A DNA stretch of 64,000 nt. It comes from Flavobacterium sp. 270 (lineage in GTDB: Bacteria > Bacteroidota > Bacteroidia > Flavobacteriales > Flavobacteriaceae). The notes under the pieces are model-generated. The model did no database searches and was not told where the DNA came from. It worked only from the letters and a program-made list of their open reading frames with translations. Where the stretch lies: assembly GCF_004368785.1 (NCBI RefSeq), contig NZ_SODM01000006.1, positions 186,001-250,000 of the forward strand. Direction: 5' to 3'. Below, piece after piece: positions 15,472-23,963 of the stretch. The stretch's first letter is position 1, and each line of letters begins with the position of its first letter. Both the position numbers and the translations under genes were made by a program.

Positions 15472-16947
15472 TTAATTATTGTTATTGTTATTTTGTTGTA
15501 AAATCTTAATATCCGAAATACGGTCTGCAAAGAAACTAATTTTTTCTGGATATTTCAAAATTAATATTTCATATGCTTGTATCGCTTTTGTATATTTTTT
15601 TTGTTCCAAATATACTCTGGCTAAAGTCTCTGTCATTAAATACGAATTGTCCTCGTCTTTATTGGGATCAAGCTGTACTGTCGGTGTAATTGCAGTTGGT
15701 TTTATAGGTGGAATTTTCGGGTTTGTTTCGATAAATTTATCTATAATTTCTGCTTTTTTTCTTCTTTCTTCGTCTTCTATTTCAATTTGAGCCGCTTTTT
15801 CTTCATCTGTACTTTCGGTAAAAGTTTCGTTTGATCGGTCAATAGGCTCTGTTCTGGATAGTTGCAGCCATTCCTGAAAAGAATGTTTTTCATTAAGAGA
15901 AAAATCCAATGGTTTTCCTATTTCTAAATGCTCGATGGCAGTTAGTACAGGCTCATTAATTTTTTCTTCTTCAGCTTCTTGTTCTTTTACTTCTTCAAAA
16001 GCTACAGTTGAAGCTTCTTCTATATTTGTAGATACAGCTTGTTCTATATCATCAACGCGAACTTCAGGAATTCTGGCTTCTATTTCTTTTATAGCGGCAA
16101 GAACATGTTCTTCGGCTTCGATTTCTGGTTCTTCCGTTTTTAGCTCTTCAACTTTTTCTGGCTCCTCAAAAGTCACAGATTCAATTGTTTTTACGGCATC
16201 CAAAACAGACTGATCGATAACAGGCTCGATTTTGATTTCAATTTTTTCCGGTTCTTCAAAAGTTACCGTTTCAATTGTCTTTACTGCATCCAGAATAGAT
16301 TGCTCAACAACAGGATCAATTTTAGTTTCTTCGATTTTAGAAGGCTCTTCAAAAGTAACCGTTTCGATTTTTTTAATCGCGTCTAAAATAGATTGTTCTG
16401 CAATTGGATCTGTTTTTATTTCTATAACTTTTACAATTGGTTCTTCAAAAGTAACAGCTTCGATTTTTTTGATGGCTTCGATAATAGGCTGTTCTGGAAC
16501 AGATTCGATTTTATCTTCAGCTATTGGTGCTTTTTCAAAAGTAACGGTTGTTGCTTCTTTAATAGAATCTAAAATTGATTTTTCTATAGGATCAATTTTA
16601 ACTTCACTGATTTTCTTAATTTCAGATGAAACTACTACTTCGCTGTCAACAACATTAATTTGCAGTAGTTCTTTAAGTTTTTGCTCATAAAATTCAGCTT
16701 GAATAGCTGTAAAGCTTTCTGAAGTTAAAAAATCAAACAAAACTGAACGATCTGCTGTATGTGCAGCGGTAACTTTTAGCGCATAATTATACTTAAAACT
16801 GTTTTGACTGTAAAGTCCTTTTAATCGCAATGCTCTCGCACTTTGAAAATACGGAAATTCATTCAAAACACTTCCTAATGCGTCCGTCTGCTTTTCTGTA
16901 ATAGCATCGGGTTTGTTCATTAAGTAGGTATAATCAGTTACGTTCAT
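15472..16947 (-). CDS. TPR-containing protein with internal acidic repeats
   Basis: The 491-residue protein has three parts. The N-terminal domain (about 1-95; DYTYLMNKPDAITEKQTDAL, YFQSARALRLKGLYSQNSFK) is helical. The acidic middle has about six copies of a unit of 30-38 residues centred on SILDAIKKIETVTFEEP (DNA about 16100-16590). The C-terminal TPR-like hairpin (TETLARVYLEQKKYTKAIQA) ends in six asparagines. The family occupies this place, between lptE and secG, in many Flavobacteria, but I know of no assigned function. The repeat copies differ mainly by a few substitutions, which suggests recent expansion. Co-transcription with secG is very likely. Confidence 0.88.
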   Translation of the reverse strand: MNVTDYTYLMNKPDAITEKQTDALGSVLNEFPYFQSARALRLKGLYSQNSFKYNYALKVTAAHTADRSVLFDFLTSESFTAIQAEFYEQKLKELLQINVVDSEVVVSSEIKKISEVKIDPIEKSILDSIKEATTVTFEKAPIAEDKIESVPEQPIIEAIKKIEAVTFEEPIVKVIEIKTDPIAEQSILDAIKKIETVTFEEPSKIEETKIDPVVEQSILDAVKTIETVTFEEPEKIEIKIEPVIDQSVLDAVKTIESVTFEEPEKVEELKTEEPEIEAEEHVLAAIKEIEARIPEVRVDDIEQAVSTNIEEASTVAFEEVKEQEAEEEKINEPVLTAIEHLEIGKPLDFSLNEKHSFQEWLQLSRTEPIDRSNETFTESTDEEKAAQIEIEDEERRKKAEIIDKFIETNPKIPPIKPTAITPTVQLDPNKDEDNSYLMTETLARVYLEQKKYTKAIQAYEILILKYPEKISFFADRISDIKILQQNNNNNN

Positions 16948-17038
16948 TTTTTAATCTTTATTCTTTTATTTAATTGTTTTATATTTTGTTTAATCGTTTA
17001 AATTAATTTGAAATTTAAGCGATTATCAAATTAATGTT

Positions 17039-17557
17039 TTACCATTTTGCTAATGACGCATTAAAAATATCCTGCGTAATTCTCTCAAAAATAACCCTGA
17101 TCGCCTCGTTTAATACTGAACCTGTTGGCAGATCTCTTCCTGGAAAGTCATAGTAAAATTCGAAAGGTTTTTCAAAATCATCGGTTTCTTTCTTTTTGTT
17201 TGTAAATCGAACATTCACACGAATCGTCAAGCGGTTTTGTGCAGCTCCCACATTACCAGTTGCATCTACAGCAGTTGCAGTCATTGGTGATATTCTGTAA
17301 TCTACAATTTCGCCTTCATAAACTAATTCTCCACCATTACTCACTAAACTTAAGTTCGTTTGATTTTGAATTAAATCCTGTAAACCGATTGTGAAAGTTC
17401 TGTCGATACCGGGTTCAATCAAATCAGCATTATTCTGGAAAAAGTTAACTTGAAAAGTTTTTGCATCAATAGCTCCTGTTCCTGTAAAATTGTAGAATTT
17501 ACAGCCACTTAACATAAATAAGCTCATGAATGCGAATAAAAGATATATTTTTTTCAT
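17039..17557 (-). CDS. lptE: LptE-family lipoprotein (LPS transport to the outer membrane)
   Basis: The 172-residue protein starts MKKIYLLFAFMSLFMLSGC, a lipoprotein signal peptide with lipobox LSGC. This start (17557) is preferred over an upstream ATG that would put 12 charged residues before the signal. The mature part has the LptE-type pattern FQNNADLIEPGIDRTFTIGL, then ELVYEGEIVDY and LTIRVNVRFTNKKK. LptE plugs the LptD barrel. It is encoded in the miaB to secG block between the sigma-54 activator and the TPR protein. Confidence 0.88.
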   Translation of the reverse strand: MKKIYLLFAFMSLFMLSGCKFYNFTGTGAIDAKTFQVNFFQNNADLIEPGIDRTFTIGLQDLIQNQTNLSLVSNGGELVYEGEIVDYRISPMTATAVDATGNVGAAQNRLTIRVNVRFTNKKKETDDFEKPFEFYYDFPGRDLPTGSVLNEAIRVIFERITQDIFNASLAKW

Positions 17558-17673
17558 AACAGTTTTTAAAGAATCCAATTTTAGAAATTCCAATTTCCAA
17601 TTTTTTTCAAATATACTAATTTGGAATTTGGAATTTATTTTTTGGGATTTGCTTTAATATGGAATTTATAAGT

Positions 17674-18933
17674 TTATAAATCGAATTGTTTGATTTTACG
17701 GTATAAAGTTCTTTCAGAAATGCCTAATTCATCTGCAGCAGCTTTACGTTTTCCTTTGTTTTTTTCTAATGATTTTTTGATCATTTCGATTTCTTTCTGT
17801 TCTAAACGTAAAATTTCTTCTTCTTCAATTGTTTCAGCATCCAAATAATTATTGTCATCCTGAATTTGATAATTATCTTCGCGAACGGCAGGCGTCATTA
17901 CAGCGGTTCTTGGTTCTTCTTCAAAATCTATTTCGCTGTCAGTTTGCTGAGAGCCATATATCTTTTGAATTAAGTTTGGATTGATGTCCTGCACTTTTGA
18001 TGAACCGTTTTGCATTAATTCTAAAGTGAGTTTTTTTAAATCATTCAAATCGCTTTTCATGTCAAAAAGAACCTTATATAATATGTCTCTTTCGGTACTA
18101 AAATCACTTTCTTTTTTCTTGTCGCTAATTACAGAAGGTAAATTTGTTCCTTCAGCCGGAAGATAAGATTGTAAAGTAGCCAAAGTAATATCGCGATTGG
18201 TTTCTAAAACCGAAATCTGCTCCGCCACATTTCGCAATTGACGGATATTTCCATTCCATCTAAATTTTTGCAGCAATTGTACAGCGTCATCGTCTAATTT
18301 TAACGGAGGCATTTTGTATTTGTGAGCAAAATCGGCAACAAATTTTCTGAATAACAAATGAATATCATCGTTTCTTTCTCGTAATGGAGGTAATGTGATT
18401 TCAACCGTAGTCAAACGATAATACAAATCTTCACGGAATTTCCCTTTTTCGATTGCATTGAATAGATTCACATTGGTCGCGGCAACAATTCTCACATTAG
18501 TTTTCTGAACCTGAGATGAACCTACTTTTATAAATTCTCCGTTTTCAAGTACACGTAATAATCTAACCTGAGTTGTTAATGGTAATTCTCCAACTTCATC
18601 CAAGAAAATAGTACCGCCGTCAGCTACTTCAAAATAACCTTCACGTGTACTTGTAGCACCTGTAAAAGCTCCTTTTTCGTGTCCGAAAAGTTCACTGTCA
18701 ATCGTTCCTTCCGGAATTGCACCACAGTTTACAGCAATATATTTTCCGTGCTTTCTGTGAGAAAGTGAATGGATGATTCTCGGAATGTTTTCTTTACCAA
18801 CACCGCTTTCTCCAGTTACCATTACCGAAATATCAGTAGGAGCAACCTGAATCGCTTTTTCAATAGCGCGGTTTAATTTTGGATCATTTCCAATAATTTC
18901 AAAACGTTGTTTTATTGCTTGAACTGTTTCCAT
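17674..18933 (-). CDS. Sigma-54-dependent transcriptional activator
   Basis: The 419-residue protein has an AAA+ domain (about residues 10-245) with Walker A GESGVGKE (41-48), the sigma-54 contact loop GAFTGA (88-93), Walker B GGTIFLDEVGEL and the arginine-rich YYRLTTVEITLPPLRERN. A variable linker follows, then a Fis-type helix-turn-helix at the C-terminus (RKAAADELGISERTLYRKI). There is no N-terminal receiver or sensor domain, so activity is probably set by partner proteins or expression. Target genes are not visible. It is conserved between miaB and lptE in Flavobacteria. Confidence 0.95.
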   Translation of the reverse strand: METVQAIKQRFEIIGNDPKLNRAIEKAIQVAPTDISVMVTGESGVGKENIPRIIHSLSHRKHGKYIAVNCGAIPEGTIDSELFGHEKGAFTGATSTREGYFEVADGGTIFLDEVGELPLTTQVRLLRVLENGEFIKVGSSQVQKTNVRIVAATNVNLFNAIEKGKFREDLYYRLTTVEITLPPLRERNDDIHLLFRKFVADFAHKYKMPPLKLDDDAVQLLQKFRWNGNIRQLRNVAEQISVLETNRDITLATLQSYLPAEGTNLPSVISDKKKESDFSTERDILYKVLFDMKSDLNDLKKLTLELMQNGSSKVQDINPNLIQKIYGSQQTDSEIDFEEEPRTAVMTPAVREDNYQIQDDNNYLDAETIEEEEILRLEQKEIEMIKKSLEKNKGKRKAAADELGISERTLYRKIKQFDL

Positions 18934-19015
18934 GTATTTTTTGTTTCAAGTTTTTATTTGTTTCAGGTTTCAAGTTTTAATTTGAACCGACACAATTTTG
19001 GCTTATATTTTTTTA

Positions 19016-19551
19016 GCCACGAATTTCTCGAATTTCACTAATTTTTTGAAATGTGGTTAATGGATTACTCTTTTATGTTGTAATGTCTTTTTATTAAAGT
19101 TAACTATAATTCCTAAATCACTATCAGCAAGTCTTAAATAATTTATTGTTTGAGCAGTGTGTTCATCCACAATTTCTTTAGATGCTTTGACTTCTAAAAA
19201 TAATTTCATCATAAATAACAAAATCAGCATAGAAATGATGTGCTAAAACAATTTCTTTATAATGAATGTCATATTTTTTTTCGCGTTCATAAGGAATGTT
19301 ATGTTTTTTAAATTCATACTCTAAAGCATCTTTATAAACAATTTCTAAAAGTCCGCCACCCAATATTCTATGAACTTCCATGCAAATGCCAACAATCTTA
19401 TAATATTCTTCTTTTCTGTATAATTCCATATTTTGTTTTTAACAAAACTAAAAATAAAATAAAGAAAAATACTACTTTTTATTTCTGCATTTTCAATTTA
19501 AATCTATCTCAACAGATTCTAAAAATTTGTGAAATTCGAGAAATTCGTGGC
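19016..19551. mobile_element. Possible mobile cassette: GxxExxY gene between 31-bp inverted repeats
   Basis: The left arm 19016-19046 (GCCACGAATTTCTCGAATTT and onward) and right arm 19521-19551 are inverted copies matching at 30 of 31 positions. They enclose 474 bp that consist almost entirely of a GxxExxY gene. The arms belong to a repeat family that also occurs alone at 12869-12938. No transposase is present. No target duplication was identified with confidence. A non-autonomous, MITE-like unit carrying a small nuclease-like gene would explain the layout; chance insertion of a gene between two repeat copies is the alternative. Confidence 0.5.
19057..19429 (-). pseudogene. GxxExxY protein gene with a frameshift
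   Basis: The first 83-codon frame starts MELYRKEEYYKIVGICMEVH and contains the name-giving motif in GGGLLEIVYKDAL. It then runs into IIFRSQSI and stops at 19178. Dropping one T from the TTTTT run near 19202 restores the conserved continuation IILEVKASKEIVDEHTAQTI, then NYLRLADSDLGIIVNFNKKT, ending KRVIH at 19057. The restored protein of about 124 residues has the family's normal length. GxxExxY proteins are related to PD-(D/E)xK nucleases; the lost part holds the ExK-like motif (LEVKAS). The cause may be a real one-base insertion or a homopolymer sequencing error. Confidence 0.85.
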
Positions 19552-19562
19552 AAAAAAACTTT

Positions 19563-21008
19563 TTAATTCATGCCGCTCAACCCCACAGCTTCACCTTTAA
19601 GAGTTCCGCTGGTACAGCTTGTGATTTTTACATTTACGAAATCTCCAATTTTATAATTTTCTTTTGGGAAAACTACCGTAATACTCTGCGAGTTTCTTCC
19701 TGAGAATTCTGCTGCTGATTTTTTAGAAACTTTTTCTACTAAAACTTCTACAACCTGTCCCACAAATTCTTCACTTCTAAACCAAGCATGTTTTTGCTGT
19801 AAATCTACAATTTCCTGCAATCTTCTTGCTTTAGTTTCTTCTGGAACATCATCTTCCATTTTTCTTCCGGCCAAAGTTCCTGGACGCTCCGAATACGAAT
19901 ACATATAACCGAAATTATATTTCACATATTCCATTAAACTCATGGTGTCTTGGTGATCTTCTTCAGTTTCTGTTGGGAAACCGGCGATCATATCCTGTGA
20001 AATCGAAGCATTCGGAACAATTGCTCTGATTTTATCAATCAAAGCCATATATTCTTCACGAGAATGCAGACGATTCATTTCTTTTAAAATTCTGTTGCTT
20101 CCAGACTGAACTGGTAAGTGAATATGTTTACAGATATTTGGATATTTGGCAATGACATGCAAAATACTCTCATGCATATCTTGTGGATTAGACGTTGAAA
20201 AACGAATACGCATTTTAGGAAAACCAACAGCAACCATTTCAAGCAATTGATCAAAATCTACTGCTGTTGCTTTTTGCATTTCAGAAGCATTTACGAAATC
20301 TTTTTTCAAACCGCCGCCGTACCAAAGGTAACTGTCAACGTTTTGACCTAAAAGAGTGATTTCTTTAAAACCTTTATTCCACAAATCCTGAATTTCCTTC
20401 ATGATACTTTGAGGTTCACGGCTGCGTTCGCGTCCGCGTGTAAAAGGCACAACACAAAACGTACACATATTGTCGCATCCACGCGTAATCGAAACCAAAG
20501 CGGTAATTCCGTTGCTCATTAAACGAACAGGCGAAATATCTCCATAAGTTTCTTCTTTCGATAAAATTACATTGATTGCGTCGCGGCCTTCTTCAACTTC
20601 CGCCAATAAATTCGGTAAATCTTTGTAAGCATCAGGACCAACAACAAGATCGACTATTTTTTCTTCTTCCAAAAATTGACTTTTTAAACGCTCGGCCATA
20701 CAGCCCAAAACGCCAACTTTCATTTTCGGATTAATGCGTTTTACCGCATTATATTTCTCCAAACGCTTACGGATTGTTTGCTCGGCTTTATCTCGAATAG
20801 AACAAGTATTTACTAAAACCAAATCAGCTTCTTCAAGAACAGACGTGGTGTTATAACCGCCTTCAGACAAAATGGAAGCTACGACCTCACTGTCCGAAAA
20901 ATTCATCGCACAGCCGTAACTTTCTATAAAAAGTTTTTTAGTATTCTCAGGTTTATTTTCTAAAACAAGACTTTCGCCCTGCTTGCTTTCTTCAATAATC
21001 TTTTCCAT
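19563..21008 (-). CDS. miaB: tRNA-2-methylthio-N6-dimethylallyladenosine synthase MiaB
   Basis: The 481-residue protein has an N-terminal UPF0004 domain with three iron-sulfur cysteines (SYGCAMN, NTCSIRDKAE, GCMAER). The radical-SAM core has CxxxCxxC in RGCDNMCTFCVVPFTRGRER, and a C-terminal TRAM domain follows. It methylthiolates position 37 of tRNAs that read UNN codons. The sequence YGCAMN and the motif set distinguish MiaB from MtaB and RimO. It is the first gene of the minus-strand block. Confidence 0.97.
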   Translation of the reverse strand: MEKIIEESKQGESLVLENKPENTKKLFIESYGCAMNFSDSEVVASILSEGGYNTTSVLEEADLVLVNTCSIRDKAEQTIRKRLEKYNAVKRINPKMKVGVLGCMAERLKSQFLEEEKIVDLVVGPDAYKDLPNLLAEVEEGRDAINVILSKEETYGDISPVRLMSNGITALVSITRGCDNMCTFCVVPFTRGRERSREPQSIMKEIQDLWNKGFKEITLLGQNVDSYLWYGGGLKKDFVNASEMQKATAVDFDQLLEMVAVGFPKMRIRFSTSNPQDMHESILHVIAKYPNICKHIHLPVQSGSNRILKEMNRLHSREEYMALIDKIRAIVPNASISQDMIAGFPTETEEDHQDTMSLMEYVKYNFGYMYSYSERPGTLAGRKMEDDVPEETKARRLQEIVDLQQKHAWFRSEEFVGQVVEVLVEKVSKKSAAEFSGRNSQSITVVFPKENYKIGDFVNVKITSCTSGTLKGEAVGLSGMN

Positions 21009-21089
21009 TGTGTAATTTCAAAGTGCAAAGATAACGCAAAACCTATAATTGTGACAAGATGTCAGATAAAGAATTAACAATGTTTTGAG

Positions 21090-21245
21090 AATTTTAGATT
21101 TCAGGGTTTAGATTGCAGATTTTCTAAAAAGGGGATTATTAATTCTAAATCAATTGAGGTATTTTTTTCTTAATCAAAAATCTAAACTCTAAAATCTAAA
21201 CTCTAAAATCTGCAATCTAAATTCTAAACTCCTGAAATCTAAAAT
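21090..21245. repeat. AT-rich inverted repeat with internal TCTAAA direct repeats
   Basis: ATTTTAGATTTCAGGGTTTA and the following GATTGCAGATTTT (21090-21123) are repeated in inverted form at about 21206-21245. The right half also contains short direct repeats of the type AAATCTAAACTCT. It occupies the centre of the 417-base gap between the divergent miaB and topA genes. The remainder of the gap holds the topA promoter and AT-rich sequence. Confidence 0.65.
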
Positions 21246-21399
21246 TTCAAAAAAAGCGATATTCTCATACATCAAACGATTAAAAATTACTCCTATATAT
21301 ATAATAGATGTGTTTATAATTAAATATGCAATTTTAGGAATCATAATATTAAAATAACTCAAAAATGCATTCGCTAGGCAGTTATTTAAAAAAAATAGA

Positions 21400-21407
21400 T
21401 ACTTTTG
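21400..21407 (+). promoter_or_regulatory. -7 box TACTTTTG of topA
   Basis: This is an exact match to TAnnTTTG, 18 bp before the ATG at 21426. It lies across the upstream TTG (21405) of the longer reading frame, which argues that TTG is not the translation start. The leader would be very short. A -33 TTG is not clear. Confidence 0.45.
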
Positions 21408-21425
21408 TTGCAGAAAAATGAACCA

Positions 21426-23960
21426 ATGGCAAAGAATTTAGTAATAGTTGAGTCACCTGCAAAGGCCAAAACAATCGAGAAGTTTTTAGGAAGCGATTAT
21501 CAGGTTGAGTCGAGTTATGGTCACATAGCCGACTTACCATCAAAGGAAATAGGTGTAGATGTAGAAAACGGATTTAAGCCTAAGTACGAGGTATCACCAG
21601 ATAAAAAAGCTTTAGTAAGTAAACTAAAAACACTTTCTAAGAATGCCGAAATGGTTTGGTTAGCGAGCGATGAGGACCGCGAGGGGGAGGCTATTTCTTG
21701 GCACTTGGCGGAAGAATTAAAACTAGATACTAAAAAAACCAAAAGAATTGTTTTTCACGAAATTACCAAAACTGCGATTCTTAAAGCAATTGATAATCCG
21801 AGAGAAATTGATTACAATTTAGTAAATGCACAACAAGCGCGTCGTGTTTTAGACCGTTTAGTGGGTTATGAATTATCGCCAGTTCTATGGAGAAAAATTA
21901 AAGGCGGACTTTCTGCCGGACGTGTACAATCTGTTTCTGTTCGTTTGATTGTAGAAAGAGAACGTGAAATTCAGAATTTTAATGCAATTGCCAGTTATTC
22001 AGTTGTAGCAGAATTTGTAAACGAAGCAGGAAAAACGCTAAAAGCAAAACTGCCAAAAAACTTCAATACAAAAAAAGAAGCCGAAGATTTCTTAAAACAA
22101 AATATCGGTTCTATATATAAGGTAGCAGATTTAGAAACTAAACCTACCAAAAAATCACCAACAGCACCATTTACAACATCTACTTTACAACAGGAAGCAG
22201 CAAGAAAGCTGTATTTGCCAGTTGGAATCACGATGCAATTGGCGCAGCGTTTGTACGAAGCCGGACTTATTACGTATATGAGAACGGATAGTGTAAATCT
22301 TTCTAAAGATGCTATGGACGCTGCAGAAGCTGAAATCATCAAATCTTACGGAAAAGAATTTTCTAAACCTCGAACTTTTGCAAACAAAAGTAAAGGAGCA
22401 CAAGAAGCGCACGAAGCAATTCGTCCGACAGATATGTCGCGTCATACTGTAAATATCGACCGTGATCAGGCTCGTTTGTACGATTTGATCTGGAAAAGAA
22501 CTTTGGCGTCTCAAATGAGTGATGCACAATTAGAAAGAACTAACGTAAAAATTGAAGCTAATAATCACAGCGAAATTTTTACCGCTTCTGGAGAAGTTTT
22601 ACTTTTTGAAGGTTTCTTAAAAGTATATTTAGAAGGTCACGATGATGATGAAGAAGAGCAGGAAGGAATGCTTCCGGCACTTAAAGTAAATGAGAAATTA
22701 GTTAATAATTACATTACTGCAACTGAAAGATATTCTAGACCGCCTGCAAGATATACAGAGGCATCTTTGGTGAAAAAATTAGAAGAATTAGGAATCGGAC
22801 GTCCGTCTACGTATGCACCGACTATTTCTACAATCATCAACAGAAACTATGTAGAAAAAGGAACTCTTGAAGGTCAAGAACGTAATTACACGCAGCTTAC
22901 ATTACAAGCAAGTAAAGTTGACGAGAAACTACTAAAAGAAAATACAGGTTCTGATAAAGGAAAATTAGTTCCAACAGATATCGGAACTATTGTTACTGAT
23001 TTCTTAGTTAAGAACTTCGGAAATATATTAGACTATAATTTTACTGCAAAAGTAGAACAGGATTTTGATGAGATTGCCGAAGGAAATATTGACTGGGCAA
23101 AAATGATGCAGGAGTTCTACAATAAATTTCATCCAAATGTAAAAGAGGTTGAAGCTAATGCAGAACGTGAAAGCGGCGAAAGAATTTTAGGAAAAGATGC
23201 AGACGGAAGACAAGTATCTGTTCGTTTAGGAAAATTTGGGCCAATGGCTCAGATTGGAGAAGCGGATGACGAGGATAAAAAGTTTGCCAGCTTAATGGCA
23301 GATCAAAATATTGGGAATATTACGCTAGAAGAAGCTTTGAATTTATTTTTGCTTCCAAAAAGTTTAGGTGAATATAAAGGAGAAGAAGTTGAAGTAAATA
23401 ATGGTCGTTATGGTCCTTATGTACGTCACGGAAGTGTTTTTATTTCATTGCCAAGAGGAGAAGATCCGCTTGGAGTTTCTAAAGAAAGAGCTCAGGAATT
23501 AATTGATGAAAAAGAATTGGCTGATGCTCCAATTGCTGTTTACAAAGGAGAAGGAGTGCAGAAAGGTGTGGGGCGTTTTGGTCCTTTCATTAAATGGAAC
23601 GGTCTTTTTGTAAATGTAAGTAAAAAATACAATTTTGATAATTTATCTCAAGCTGATGTTGAAGAACTAATCGAAGATAAATTACAAAAGAATATTGATA
23701 AAGTTCTTCACAATTGGGAAGAAGAAGGAATTGTTGTTGAAAAAGCACGTTGGGGACGCTCGGTTATCCTTAAAGGAAAAATCAAAATTGAACTTAGTAA
23801 AGATGTTGATGCCACAAAATTGACATTGGCTCAGGTTCAGGAAATGATTGCAGCAAAAACTCCTGCTAAAAAAACGGCAGCTAAAAAGACCACTGCAGCA
23901 AAGAAAACAACAACAGCTAAGAAAGCTCCGGCAAAAACGGCAGCTGCTAAAAAGAAATAA
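21426..23960 (+). CDS. topA: DNA topoisomerase I
   Basis: The 844-residue protein starts MAKNLVIVESPAKAKTIEKF. It has the Toprim domain (ASDEDREGEAI, 80-90) with its metal-binding acidic triad and the catalytic Tyr284 in LITYMRTDS. The C-terminal TopA repeat regions include NNGRYGPYVRHGSVF and GVGRFGPFIKWNGL. Instead of zinc ribbons the protein ends in a Lys/Ala-rich tail (KKTAAKKTTAAKK and similar) like other Bacteroidota TopA. It relaxes negative supercoils. The gene ends 3 bp before the arginase-like gene, so they form an operon. Confidence 0.98.
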   Translation: MAKNLVIVESPAKAKTIEKFLGSDYQVESSYGHIADLPSKEIGVDVENGFKPKYEVSPDKKALVSKLKTLSKNAEMVWLASDEDREGEAISWHLAEELKLDTKKTKRIVFHEITKTAILKAIDNPREIDYNLVNAQQARRVLDRLVGYELSPVLWRKIKGGLSAGRVQSVSVRLIVEREREIQNFNAIASYSVVAEFVNEAGKTLKAKLPKNFNTKKEAEDFLKQNIGSIYKVADLETKPTKKSPTAPFTTSTLQQEAARKLYLPVGITMQLAQRLYEAGLITYMRTDSVNLSKDAMDAAEAEIIKSYGKEFSKPRTFANKSKGAQEAHEAIRPTDMSRHTVNIDRDQARLYDLIWKRTLASQMSDAQLERTNVKIEANNHSEIFTASGEVLLFEGFLKVYLEGHDDDEEEQEGMLPALKVNEKLVNNYITATERYSRPPARYTEASLVKKLEELGIGRPSTYAPTISTIINRNYVEKGTLEGQERNYTQLTLQASKVDEKLLKENTGSDKGKLVPTDIGTIVTDFLVKNFGNILDYNFTAKVEQDFDEIAEGNIDWAKMMQEFYNKFHPNVKEVEANAERESGERILGKDADGRQVSVRLGKFGPMAQIGEADDEDKKFASLMADQNIGNITLEEALNLFLLPKSLGEYKGEEVEVNNGRYGPYVRHGSVFISLPRGEDPLGVSKERAQELIDEKELADAPIAVYKGEGVQKGVGRFGPFIKWNGLFVNVSKKYNFDNLSQADVEELIEDKLQKNIDKVLHNWEEEGIVVEKARWGRSVILKGKIKIELSKDVDATKLTLAQVQEMIAAKTPAKKTAAKKTTAAKKTTTAKKAPAKTAAAKKK

Positions 23961-23963
23961 TAA

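Noticed and set aside
15935..16690. Plus-strand Ser-rich repeat ORFs
   Set aside because: They are mirror images of the acidic repeats in the minus-strand TPR protein gene.
21405..21425. Upstream TTG start for topA
   Set aside because: It adds seven residues absent from the family and lies within the probable -7 promoter box; the ATG at 21426 gives the normal N-terminus.
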